Source of the DNA: Gammaproteobacteria bacterium
GTDB taxonomy: Bacteria > Pseudomonadota > Gammaproteobacteria > Chromatiales > Chromatiaceae
DNA length: 46,408 nt
Direction of reading: 5' to 3'
NCBI GenBank assembly: GCA_024227135.1
Contig: JAAELC010000664.1
Coordinates: 1-46,408 of the forward strand
The notes under the pieces were generated by a model, which saw only the letters and a program-made list of their open reading frames with translations, had not been told where the DNA came from and did not search any database. Below are positions 36,677 to 44,794 of the stretch, piece after piece (the first letter of the stretch is position 1; each line of letters starts with the position of its first letter). The translations under genes were made by a program, and so were the position numbers.

Positions 36677-36774
36677 GGTTCGAATTTCGGTATACCAAAT
36701 ATCGAACCGGGTTTGCATCCGGCTTCAAGTGTTTTCAATGGGTTAGATCATAACCCCGGTTCGATATTTGGTAT
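36677..36774. repeat. Palindrome and third copy of a 17-base motif
   Basis: The motif GGTTCGATATTTGGTAT occurs in plus orientation at 36758-36774 (exact) and at 36677-36693 (two mismatches), and in minus orientation at 36692-36708 (exact). The first two overlap at GTATAC to make a 32-base near-perfect palindrome. A partial copy (TATTTGGTCGAAC) lies at 36653-36665. The cluster is between the broken replication-type gene and the plasmid-type fragment, in a region with no convincing gene. It could be iterons of an origin, a partition site or an operator. Confidence 0.6.
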
Positions 36775-36831
36775 GGTCAGTGCTCCAGAAAGTGCTGACA
36801 GTGTCAGCACCCGTTTGGCATGTCTATTGCC

Positions 36832-37128
36832 TTAATGCGGGAGTTTTACAGGCCGACCTGTCTTAAGTTCACCAGACTGACCAGTGGGCCGGATCCAGGG
36901 GCCTTGCAGCTGCACCAACCAATGCTCGTCCCTACCCAGTACATAGACCAGAGCACGAATGGTAAGCCAATACCGATAACGCGTGCCGGGCTTAAATGCT
37001 TTGGCGGGTACTGAGAGGTACCAACGCAAGTGTTTGACTTGCCATTGCTGGGGACCGACCTGCCAACGCCGCCAGATTGATTCAGCAATGCGCTTGGCAC
37101 GTTGGAGATGAGCGTGAACCTCTGTGCA
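36832..37128 (-). pseudogene. Fragment of a plasmid/integrative-element hypothetical gene
   Basis: The frame reads AHLQRAKRIAESIWRRWQVG, then QQWQVKHLRWYLSVP, RYRYWLTIRALVYVLGRDEH and GPWIRPTGQSGELKTGRP to a TAA. Its Trp/Arg-rich composition and compact domain look like a real protein, and similar short proteins are frequent in integrative elements, from memory. There is no start codon before the point (about 37128) where the sequence turns into the subtilisin-like gene, so the N-terminus is lost. The function is unknown. The same DNA in another frame forms the meaningless tail of the peptidase frame. Confidence 0.5.
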
Positions 37129-37973
37129 CCGAACGTCTCGGTAAGCTCCTCGACCCGGGCGATAAATTCAAGAGTGGTGCTTGCTGAGCCGAACCCGAGC
37201 GTGGCACCCGGGGCAATATCATGAACGATTTCCAATATGGCAGTGCCTTCATTGCAGGTGGAACCACGCACACACGAGGGACCATCGGGCGCTGATTCCT
37301 CGCAACTGCCAAAAACAACAACGTCCTGGGGTAAGTCTCCCGTTGCAACTGCCTCGTCCCGGCTGTTTACACCATCAGAAATAACACCGACTTTGACTCC
37401 GGTACCGTCAATGCCCCTCGCATGCAGTTGGTCGGCAAGATGGATGGCCACCCCCTCGGTGCTTACACTGCCGGTTCGCGGGACTCCGTATCGTGGCGTG
37501 GTCACACGACTCACAAATACCAATCCAGCCAGATCGTATAGCCGGTCAACAGGCACTTTCCCCTGCACCATGGAAAGTTTGAGGTTGATCACTTCCACTT
37601 CAAACCCCAGCGTCTCAAGAGCTTCCAGCTCTTTCTTACCGAGGGCTGTGACGTACAGATAAACCTGCAGTCGACCGCCACTGTCGATGCGTACACTGGT
37701 ATCGGAAAGGTGAGAAACACTTCTGTCCCGAACATTGGCACGGGTACTATCCAGGCGCTGTATCTTGGATAACAGCGTTCTGATCGGGCTACTCAGTTTG
37801 GATGAAGTGTCGCCCTCCGCCCCGGTTGGAATTGCAAATACACAAAGTATAAGCCCAACTAGAAAAGCGGCAAAAAGGTGCAGACACCTGCTTGCAGTGA
37901 TTCGCTGCACTGACTCCGGTCTGAAGTCGGTCAGGGTCGGGGGGTGACTATCCGCAGCAATAGACCTGATCAT
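37129..37973 (-). pseudogene. Truncated subtilisin-like (S8) serine peptidase
   Basis: The gene begins at ATG 37973 with GGGGAGG just upstream, encodes a signal peptide (LFAAFLVGLILCVFA, cut near AEG), a propeptide-like region and the start of an S8 domain: GVKVGVISDGVNSRDEAV carries the catalytic Asp, followed by EGTAILEIVHDIAPGATLGF. After VEELTETFGA, near 37133, the homology stops; the part with the catalytic Ser is missing. The frame runs on to 36846 through the other gene fragment, giving about 95 unrelated residues. The protein should be exported but inactive. Deletion or insertion by the mobile element is the likely cause. Confidence 0.7.
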
Positions 37974-38203
37974 AGAGTCCTCCCCTTTCAATTCAGTCAC
38001 TCTCCAGGTTTACCCACCACCCTCAGTCGTTCATCTCATTATTAAAGTAACAGACTTCTACGAACCCACTGATGATATCAAGAGCAAAAATCATGTAATG
38101 CAGGGAAGCAATCGATTACGGGGATTTCCGGTACTCCGTCCGTGCGATACGAACCAAGTACCGGATACCCACTGTCTGTCATTCAGTTTGATAAAACTGC
38201 ATT

Positions 38204-38449
38204 TTAAAGCTTGGCAAACGCCGTATCGAAGTCCCTGGCTGCAGCGTCAGTGAATTGAAAGTTTTTTCGTATATACCCGAGCGTGCGCTTTTCAGTCTCA
38301 GTCACACCCTGACCATCAGACGCAGAGTTCAAAAGATCAACCACCTCATCTTTTGAAATTTTCCCCTCGCCCCGTCCAGTGGTGTGCTTCTTTGCCAGAT
38401 CCAACAGTTCCTTTTCGTACTGTACGCCATCGATACTTTGATAAGCCAT
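38204..38449 (-). CDS. Small soluble protein of unknown function
   Basis: An 81-residue, probably helical protein (MAYQSIDGVQYEKELLDLAK, then GRGEGKISKDEVVDLLNSAS, and YIRKNFQFTDAAARDFDTAF). The middle DGQGVTETEKRTL and the GEGKISKDEV stretch recall EF-hand-like or calcium-binding loops, but no standard 12-residue loop is complete. GAGGA lies nine bases before the ATG at 38449; an upstream ATG at 38464 is weaker. It stands alone between the truncated peptidase and the DUF2238 gene. I cannot name a family; it looks like a real gene. Confidence 0.65.
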   Translation of the reverse strand: MAYQSIDGVQYEKELLDLAKKHTTGRGEGKISKDEVVDLLNSASDGQGVTETEKRTLGYIRKNFQFTDAAARDFDTAFAKL

Positions 38450-38464
38450 GCTTGCTATCCTCAT

Positions 38465-38900
38465 TAAGTCATTCCGCGAATTCTTATGTTATCGGAATGG
38501 AGATTGCAGGTGCAACAACAGGATCCGATATATCGGTACCCCGTCAATATTACTGTTTTAACTCCCACCCAATCTCAATAAGAGATTAAAAGGGATAAAT
38601 ACAGCTGTAAATGCCACCTCGAAACCACGCACTCTTCCACTGCCTTTAACAAATCAGAGCATAGTATCGTAAGCCGACTCCCATCCCTCGTTGTCTGCAA
38701 GATACTTGGACCGGAAAACACTGAAACAAGCCCGGGACGGTCTGATGCTGCTCTTCCCTGATGAGGCCCTGATCATGCCAGAGCACGAAAAGAACCTAGT
38801 TGGTAGCAGATCGACCTACATGGGTTTCATTCCCGGCTTCGTCGACGGCGCATCCATGCCCCCTGTTACCCTCTTCGTGGCAATAACCGACCGGACCTTT
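38465..38900. other. Gap without a convincing gene
   Basis: About 435 bases. A 74-codon frame (38691-38915, plus, TTG start) has a protein-like stretch (GASMPPVTLFVAITD) but overlaps the end of the DUF2238 gene and has no recognisable family or ribosome binding site; it may be a remnant. No repeats or RNA genes are seen. Confidence 0.35.
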
Positions 38901-39551
38901 TCAGGTTTCCCTTAAACACTCAAGTTGCCTGTCGTGGACACGGCTGAGAAAAACCAATGCCAGAACCGCTCCAATAAGGGCAAGAGCCATATCAGACTGA
39001 GTATCCCAGGCATACCCCTGGGTACCGAGGAAGGCTTCCGCCGACTCACCAGTCAACTCAGCTACCCACCATTCAATCAGTTCGTAGAATGCACTGACTG
39101 CCAGACAGAAGCAGACTGCAATAAAATTGAGCCAGGAGACTCCATTTACTACCTTGCGCCGCTTTAAAACTTCCCGTGCCACTATGGACGGTACGAACCC
39201 CTGGGCGAAGTGGCCAACTTTATCGTAGTTGTTGCGATCAGATCCCAGGCTTTCTGCAATCGAGTCGAACAGGGGGACTTCGGCATACGTGTAGTGCCCG
39301 CCAACCATTAAAATAACGCAGTGAATCAGAATCAGCAGATAGCTGAGATTCGTAAGACGAAAACTTCTATAAGTCACCAGAATAACGACCAATGCCACGA
39401 TGGCGGGTGCCACCTCGAGCAACCAGGTGAAGTAGTCATGAGGATTGACTGCCGACCATAGAAATACCAGAAAATAGACCAGGAGCCATAAAAGTGGCCC
39501 CGGCCCCCAACTACTCCTGCCTGGAGTTTTATTTCCATTGAGATACTGCAT
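38901..39551 (-). CDS. DUF2238 (YjdF-like) membrane protein
   Basis: The 216-residue membrane protein has about six hydrophobic segments. Family features include HCVILMVGGHYTYAEVPLFD near 82, the NNYDKVGHFAQGFVPSIVAR block near 107, AVSAFYELIEWWVAELTG near 150 and the WDTQSDMALALIGA block near 183. Conserved His, Tyr, Glu and Asp residues lie within or near the membrane, suggesting an enzyme or metal site, but the family has no assigned activity. It starts 20 bases before the tandem GTGGTCAA repeats. It is not obviously in an operon. Confidence 0.9.
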   Translation of the reverse strand: MQYLNGNKTPGRSSWGPGPLLWLLVYFLVFLWSAVNPHDYFTWLLEVAPAIVALVVILVTYRSFRLTNLSYLLILIHCVILMVGGHYTYAEVPLFDSIAESLGSDRNNYDKVGHFAQGFVPSIVAREVLKRRKVVNGVSWLNFIAVCFCLAVSAFYELIEWWVAELTGESAEAFLGTQGYAWDTQSDMALALIGAVLALVFLSRVHDRQLECLRET

Positions 39552-39571
39552 ATCAGATTTTTGGGTCCCAG

Positions 39572-39590
39572 GTGGTCAATTTGTGGTCAA
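39572..39590. repeat. Tandem GTGGTCAA repeats with an 11-base period
   Basis: GTGGTCAA at 39572-39579 recurs at 39583-39590, spaced by TTT. The size and 11-base period are the same as for the integrase-adjacent repeats at 33492-33512. It may be the arm site of another lost integrase, marking an old integration scar. Confidence 0.45.
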
Positions 39591-39984
39591 CACTAACTAT
39601 TGGGGTCTCCCAGAGGAGAAGCCCCTTGAAGCTGTACCGATCCCGGCCAGCTCATTGCGTCTGTCGATGAACTCCCACATGATCTCACAGACATCGGGAC
39701 ATTCAGCCCTTTGACAGCAACCAGGTGTTTTCGTAACCTCAGGATATCCATCCCAGTCCCGAACATCGTAAGTGATGATAGCAAATCACCTCTGCAACGG
39801 GGATCAGCTATTTCCCAAGCCTTCCGCTTTCAGAAGCCCCCACAACTGCCAGCTTTACGAAATTCCTCCTGGAGTCATGGCTGTACACAGATACTGGCTC
39901 AATTTCATGCTATCCCAGCCCGATTGTCTGCTACATTAGTCAACAGCCCTCCCCGGATACCGCCATGGATACGAGCAACTGCCA
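39591..39984. other. Gap between DUF2238 and VOC genes
   Basis: About 390 bases. A 63-codon minus frame (39593-39784) and a plus frame into the VOC gene show no family resemblance. I see no clear promoter, terminator or RNA. It could hold worn remains of an integrated element, given the tandem repeats at its left edge. Confidence 0.35.
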
Positions 39985-40398
39985 ATGAATGCACTGTTTC
40001 ATCTTGCCTACCACGTCAACGACCTCAATCTGGCACGCGCCTTCTACACCGGCGTATTGGGCTGCCGGGAGGGACGCAGCACAGCATCCTGGGTGGACTT
40101 TGACCTGTTCGGACACCAGATATCTCTCCACCTGGGCGTTCCCTTTGAAACAACCGATACCGGCAAGGTCGGAGATCATATGGTGCCTATGCCTCACCTG
40201 GGGCTTATCCTGCCCGTGCCTGAGTGGAATACACTGGCTGACCGCCTCCGTTCAGCCGGTACCTCATTTATTATCGAGCCGTCACTTCGCTTTGCGGGTG
40301 AACCGGGTGAACAATGGACCATGTTCTTTCGTGATCCGGCAGGTAATCCCATAGAAATCAAAGCCTTCGAAAATACCGACCAGATTTTTGCACATTGA
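39985..40398 (+). CDS. VOC family protein (glyoxalase/bleomycin-resistance fold)
   Basis: The 137-residue protein has two beta-alpha-beta-beta-beta units. Possible metal ligands are in HLAYHVNDLNLARAFYTGVL (N-terminus), HLGLILPV near 72 and the C-terminal FRDPAGNPIEIKAFE. It resembles small VOC proteins annotated as glyoxalase-like dioxygenases. The substrate is unknown. It is 199 bases before the nSTAND gene on the same strand, and I see no sign that they work together. Confidence 0.88.
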   Translation: MNALFHLAYHVNDLNLARAFYTGVLGCREGRSTASWVDFDLFGHQISLHLGVPFETTDTGKVGDHMVPMPHLGLILPVPEWNTLADRLRSAGTSFIIEPSLRFAGEPGEQWTMFFRDPAGNPIEIKAFENTDQIFAH

Positions 40399-40597
40399 TG
40401 CTTTAGCAGGTTAACAATGAAAGTGCCCTGGATTGAGCCGGACTCCGGGTATCGCCGGGCTAGCACCGAACTACAAGCAGCACCCTTGACGATACCGGCA
40501 ACCTGTCACAAAATTAGATTGAGCGCCCGCGGCAGGGTGTGGGGATCTCCTTGCTGCAGCGACCATCTGGAAGATCAGCGATTCACGAGAGGCTGAC

Positions 40598-43486
40598 ATG
40601 CCGTTCACCACCCCACCTGTCTCGCCTACCCTGCGTATACGGGTTTTCCTCGCTTTGCCAGACGATATTACCGATGAGAGAGCGCTGGCGCTGAGAGTGC
40701 TGGAACGTCTCCCCTATGACGAGTCCCTCCTTGACCGGATCGTGCTGGAGACTGTCACCTGGGATAAGCCGAGGGCAGACACGCCGGTACCATCAACCAC
40801 GCCCCCGGAGGAGGCCATCTCCCAACAACGTCCGAAACCTTCGGAATGCGATATCGTAATCGCGATATTCTGGTCCCGAATGGGAACCCCGTTACCACCC
40901 GGCTACACCAAACCCGACGGCAGCACCTATCTCTCCGGTACCGAGTGGGAATATTTCGATGCGGTTCATGGATCACACCAGGCCGGCCGGCCAATCATTC
41001 TGCTATATCGCCGTACCGAAGCCCCCTGTATTGCCCTTGATGATCCGCTGTTTCAGGAAAAAGAACTTCAGTGGCAGTCAGTCCAGACTTTTTTCGCATC
41101 ACTCACCAACCCCGAAAAACCAATGCCTCCTGAGATCCACGAGTACGCCGCTCCAGATGCTTTCGAGAGCATACTGACCTGGCATCTCCGGGAGTCTGTA
41201 CAAATGCTGCTCAGTGACCACGCATCTGATTCCTCAATCATGGCACCCGGTTTAAGGCGGGAGCGACCACACTGGAGAGGTTCACCATTTCCAGGTTTAC
41301 GGGCACTCAGTAAGCAGGATGCAGCCATCTATTTCGGCCGTGGCAAAGAAACCGAGGAGTTGATTCACAGCCTGGCAGCGGGTACACGGTTTATCGCCGT
41401 AGTGGGCACTTACGGCACCGGAAAGTCCTCATTGGTAGCAGCTGGTATCCTTCCACAACTAAGGGACAACGCCATTTCCGGAAGCAGAGACTGGATCCAG
41501 GTACAGTTCACCCCCGGCGGACTGGGACCCAATCCTTACCTCGCACTGGCCGCAGGCTTCAAACCGGTTCTGAACAGGCATAATCGAACACTGCATGAAC
41601 AGGCACATATTTTTGAAACCGATCCTGATGCGCTCAAAGAACTGGTAGGGATGATGCTGCGAGATCAGCCGAAGTGGTCCGAGCTGTTGTGCTTTGTCGA
41701 TCAACTGGAAGAGCTGTTTACCGTGGTCGATGAAAAACACCGTACTGGATTCAGCAGGCTGCTGGCTCGGGCGGCCAATCTGCCTGGAATCCGCATAGTA
41801 GCGACACTACGTGCTGACTTTTATCAGAACTGTGTCGAACAGCAGGTACTGGCCGAGCTTCTGCGCAATGGATCCTACCCTCTGGCGGCACCGGGAATAG
41901 ATGCCCTGTACGAAATGATTACCCGGCCAGCCTCCCGCGTCGGCCTTTGTTTCGAAGAGCAATTGGTCGAGCACATTCTGGAGGATACAGGCACGGAGCC
42001 AGGCGCATTGCCATTGATGGCATTTGCCCTGGAGAAGCTCTACGAAAAACGGAATGAGGGGGAACTCACCCAATCCGCCTACGATACTTTCGGTGGTGTC
42101 CGGGGGGCGATCAGCCAGTACGCCGAAGACACATTTCTTACACTGGACCGTCACATACAGACCACACTCGAATCAGTGTTCCATGAACTGGTGGAAGTGG
42201 ATCCGACCGAGGGGGGTTGGGTGGCTACCCGGCGCCGGGTGCTCCAGGATAAGGTGGCACCCACACCGGAATCACAGGCGCTGGTTTCCGCATTCCTTAA
42301 GGCACGGCTGCTGGTACAGGACCGGGGACCGGAAAACAAACCGGTAGTGGAGATCGCCCACGAGGCCCTGCTTCACAACTGGCCGCGATTAGTGGAGTGG
42401 ATCCAGAAAACCGGAGGCAGCCTGACCATGCTTCCGCGACTTCCACCTGGGAATAGAGACAGTGTTACCCAGGTCCCCGATACCGCCCCCCACTGGCTGC
42501 AACAGCGCTTGAGACTTGCAGAAGACACACTGGAACGATTGAAGGCTGATGTGAATGAATCAGCACATGCCTTACTCACAGCGGACCATGACACCACCTG
42601 GCGGCAGACGACGATGGTTGTTATGGGGATAGTTTTGTTTCTGGTATTTACGGGGTTTAGTGTCTTCACCTATACCGTGGCAGATGGGAACCCGAAGTAT
42701 GCCGCCGGCATGTTATGGGAACGAGTTTTATATGAAATGGGTGCGTCCGGGCTAAAGAATTGGGAACCCAGGATGGTACACATTCCACCGAAGGGGCTCC
42801 CAATGCCTTTTCCCATGGGATCCCAGGAAGGGAACAAAGATGAGCAACCCGTCCATTCGGTCCAGATAACCCGACCCTTCGCTATCGGTAAATATGAAGT
42901 GACCTTCGAGGAGTATCAGTACTTCACAGACAAAACAGGTAGCCTGCTGCCCGGGGATCGGGGGTGGGGACACGGGCGTCAGCCGGTGATCGCCATTTCC
43001 TGGGAACAGGCACAGCGGTATATCACCTGGCTTTCGGTGGTAACCGGAAAAACCTATCGGTTACCCACGGAGTCGGAGTGGGAGTATGCTGCCAGAGCCG
43101 GGACGGATACCAGATTCTGGTGGGGGGATGATATCAATCAAAATGGAAAAATCTGGGCCAACTGCGACGGCTGTGGAAGCCAATGGGATAATTTGCAAAC
43201 TGCACCCGTGGGTTCCTTTGAGGAAAACCCGTTTGGCCTGCACGACACCGCTGGAAATGTCTGGGAATGGGTCCAGGACTGTTGGCATAGGGACTACCAC
43301 AAGTCCCCACCCACCAATGGTGCTGCCTGGACAGAGAAAGCGGATGGTGACTGTAAACGCCGTGTGCTACGGGGCGGTTCCTGGTATGACTTTCCGAGAT
43401 TTCTCCGCCCTGCAAACCGAAGCAGCTACGGTATCGGCATCCGAAACCACGCTCTCGGCTTTCGTGTCGCCCTGGATTTATACTGA
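40598..43486 (+). CDS. DUF4062-nSTAND1-TM-FGE/C-type-lectin-fold protein
   Basis: The 962-residue protein has four parts. Residues about 10-200 form a DUF4062-like domain (RIRVFLALPDDITDERA; CDIVIAIFWSRMGTPLPP; SGTEWEYFDA). Residues about 228-600 are an nSTAND1-type NTPase: FPGLRALSKQDAAIYFGR, Walker A GTYGTGKS at 270-277, Walker B FVDQLEELF near 366, sensor RADFYQN, and a winged-helix end (EIAHEALLHNWPRLVEW). A membrane segment lies at about 671-694. Residues 725-961 are an FGE-sulfatase domain (GKYEVTFEEYQYF, RLPTESEWEYAARAG, GNVWEWVQDCW, RVLRGGSWYDF). The catalytic cysteines of true FGE are absent, so it should bind rather than modify. STAND proteins with such heads are known or predicted conflict/antiphage sensors. 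Confidence 0.88.
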   Translation: MPFTTPPVSPTLRIRVFLALPDDITDERALALRVLERLPYDESLLDRIVLETVTWDKPRADTPVPSTTPPEEAISQQRPKPSECDIVIAIFWSRMGTPLPPGYTKPDGSTYLSGTEWEYFDAVHGSHQAGRPIILLYRRTEAPCIALDDPLFQEKELQWQSVQTFFASLTNPEKPMPPEIHEYAAPDAFESILTWHLRESVQMLLSDHASDSSIMAPGLRRERPHWRGSPFPGLRALSKQDAAIYFGRGKETEELIHSLAAGTRFIAVVGTYGTGKSSLVAAGILPQLRDNAISGSRDWIQVQFTPGGLGPNPYLALAAGFKPVLNRHNRTLHEQAHIFETDPDALKELVGMMLRDQPKWSELLCFVDQLEELFTVVDEKHRTGFSRLLARAANLPGIRIVATLRADFYQNCVEQQVLAELLRNGSYPLAAPGIDALYEMITRPASRVGLCFEEQLVEHILEDTGTEPGALPLMAFALEKLYEKRNEGELTQSAYDTFGGVRGAISQYAEDTFLTLDRHIQTTLESVFHELVEVDPTEGGWVATRRRVLQDKVAPTPESQALVSAFLKARLLVQDRGPENKPVVEIAHEALLHNWPRLVEWIQKTGGSLTMLPRLPPGNRDSVTQVPDTAPHWLQQRLRLAEDTLERLKADVNESAHALLTADHDTTWRQTTMVVMGIVLFLVFTGFSVFTYTVADGNPKYAAGMLWERVLYEMGASGLKNWEPRMVHIPPKGLPMPFPMGSQEGNKDEQPVHSVQITRPFAIGKYEVTFEEYQYFTDKTGSLLPGDRGWGHGRQPVIAISWEQAQRYITWLSVVTGKTYRLPTESEWEYAARAGTDTRFWWGDDINQNGKIWANCDGCGSQWDNLQTAPVGSFEENPFGLHDTAGNVWEWVQDCWHRDYHKSPPTNGAAWTEKADGDCKRRVLRGGSWYDFPRFLRPANRSSYGIGIRNHALGFRVALDLY
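43358..43483 (+). other. Possible DGR variable region at the 3' end of the nSTAND gene
   Basis: Residues 921-962 (RRVLRGGSWYDF onward to GFRVALDLY) are at the place and in the fold used as the variable region by diversity-generating retroelements. The positions that commonly vary hold the codons TAT GAC TTT, TTT, AGC AGC TAC GGT ATC GGC ATC and AAC CAC GCT; all end in C or T, as expected if they came from AAC/AAT by adenine mutagenesis. Most of those amino acids always use such codons, so this is only suggestive. No template repeat or reverse transcriptase is present in the window. Confidence 0.35.
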
Positions 43487-43547
43487 TGCGCGTCCCCGTT
43501 CTTTTTCTTGCCCCCTTGGCCTGCCTGCCTATATCTTTTAGCCATGC

Positions 43548-44146
43548 ATGACTATCGCAAGTGGATCGGAACGTATTTTGAACTCTGATGTCCAGCTGGC
43601 AGGCAACAAACTGGAAGCGCAGGCCGACCGGTTTTTTGTCTCCGGTTTTTTCTCTGAAGCCTCTGCCATTTATCGGGAAGTGCTCGAAAGAGAACCGGGA
43701 CGGCTGGATCTCCAGTCCCGCACCGGCCATCTGGCTCTGCTTCGAAACGACCCGGTCAGTGCCATCAAGCATCTGGCCAATGGGGAAACCGGCTCAGCCG
43801 CGCTCTGTTATGAGCAGGCGGGACGAAACGGGCTCGCGGGTACCCTGGCCGTTCTGGCCGACCGGGAACTGTGCAGGATAGAGGGTACTTGTGACTCCCT
43901 GGAGTCAGAGTGGCTGTCCGATACTCCCCTGCCGCTTATCCAGGGGGTCATCAATGGAGTCTCAGTCAATCTACTGGTGGATACCGCAGCAGATGACCTG
44001 ATACTGGATGAGAAAGCATGACTTTGCAGAACTTTCCACTGCATGACCATTACGGACTTCAAATTGCCGGTCTCTTATCCAGTGAGTACTTCCATGACGT
44101 AGAACTCGAACTGGACTTTTCCAGAATGATGCTGACCCTCACCTGA
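43548..44146 (+). pseudogene. Decayed TPR/retropepsin-like aspartyl protease gene
   Basis: The N-terminal part (157 codons, to TGA at 44019-44021) has TPR-like helices (EAQADRFFVSGFFSEASAIY) and then LIQGVINGVSVNLLVDTAAD, the flap-side start of a retropepsin-like domain with DTAAD in place of DTGA. The frame ends at DEKA. Further on in another frame is GLQIAGLLSSEYFHDVELEL and FSRMMLTLT to TGA at 44144-44146, the usual end of that domain. The part between is deleted and the frame is shifted. It follows the nSTAND gene by 61 bases, but whether the intact gene belonged with it is unknown. Confidence 0.6.
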
Positions 44147-44341
44147 AACCACCGATGGCCCTCTGGAGTTCAGGTCACGGCTGCTTCCCAACGACGGTCT
44201 CCCGGATAACAGAATGGGATACCGACACCCTTCCCATGGCTCCCTGACATACCAGTCCCATACCACAGCATGACACCGCCATAGAATACAACCCGGAAGC
44301 TCTTCTCTACACGCCCACTTATTCCGTCAATCAGTCCCTGC

Positions 44342-44794
44342 TTATTGCTTTGTCACCTCCCATACACCGACACAGCCTGAGGATGAAAATGTCCCTCCAC
44401 CCATTTCTGATGCAAGCCGCCCCTTGAAGACAATGTCCTTGTATTTTTCTCCTCCATAGTCACTCTGGTAAGTCATCGCGTTACGAAACCTGAACCCAAT
44501 TCTCCCATTCTCTCCCAGAGGCACATCGAACTCACATCTCGGATCATCGCAAAGCGATACCGCCCTGCCATTTTCCACCCCAAATCCCATGCGAATTTTA
44601 AAAGTACAGGTTGAATTAGCAGTAATCAATTCCGATTCTGCTTCACCCATCCATGTTCCTTCCAAATCCTTCATGGCAACGGGCTCACCGCCATACTTCA
44701 TGCCACCGTACTGAGACGTAGCACACCCAGCCAGACACAGGATCACGGTTGCGACCACTGTTACGGGCACTCCTCGTCTTATCCCTGTCATCAT
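44342..44794 (-). CDS. Small lipoprotein of unknown function
   Basis: The 150-residue protein has a signal peptide with lipobox VILCLAGC (Cys23 or 24) and a mature part starting ATSQYGGMKYGGEPVAMK. The remainder looks like a small beta-rich domain with four cysteines (CTFKIRMGFG; LCDDPRCEF; GCVGVWEV), which could form two disulfides in the periplasm. CAGGAG precedes the ATG pair at 44794/44791. It stands alone and convergent with the decayed protease gene. I do not recognise a family. Confidence 0.75.
   Translation of the reverse strand: MMTGIRRGVPVTVVATVILCLAGCATSQYGGMKYGGEPVAMKDLEGTWMGEAESELITANSTCTFKIRMGFGVENGRAVSLCDDPRCEFDVPLGENGRIGFRFRNAMTYQSDYGGEKYKDIVFKGRLASEMGGGTFSSSGCVGVWEVTKQ

Noticed and set aside
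36551-36835. 94-codon plus frame over the palindrome cluster
   Set aside because: It overlaps the end of the broken replication-type gene and the repeats; the product has no protein-like pattern.
38691-38915. 74-codon frame with GASMPPVTLFVAITD
   Set aside because: TTG start without ribosome binding site, overlaps the DUF2238 gene end, no family; at most a remnant.
39560-39600. Possible copy of the tRNA 3' end (TGGGTCCCA) as right attachment site
   Set aside because: Only a few bases resemble the tRNA end TGGGCCCACCA, so it cannot count as a duplicated attachment site.
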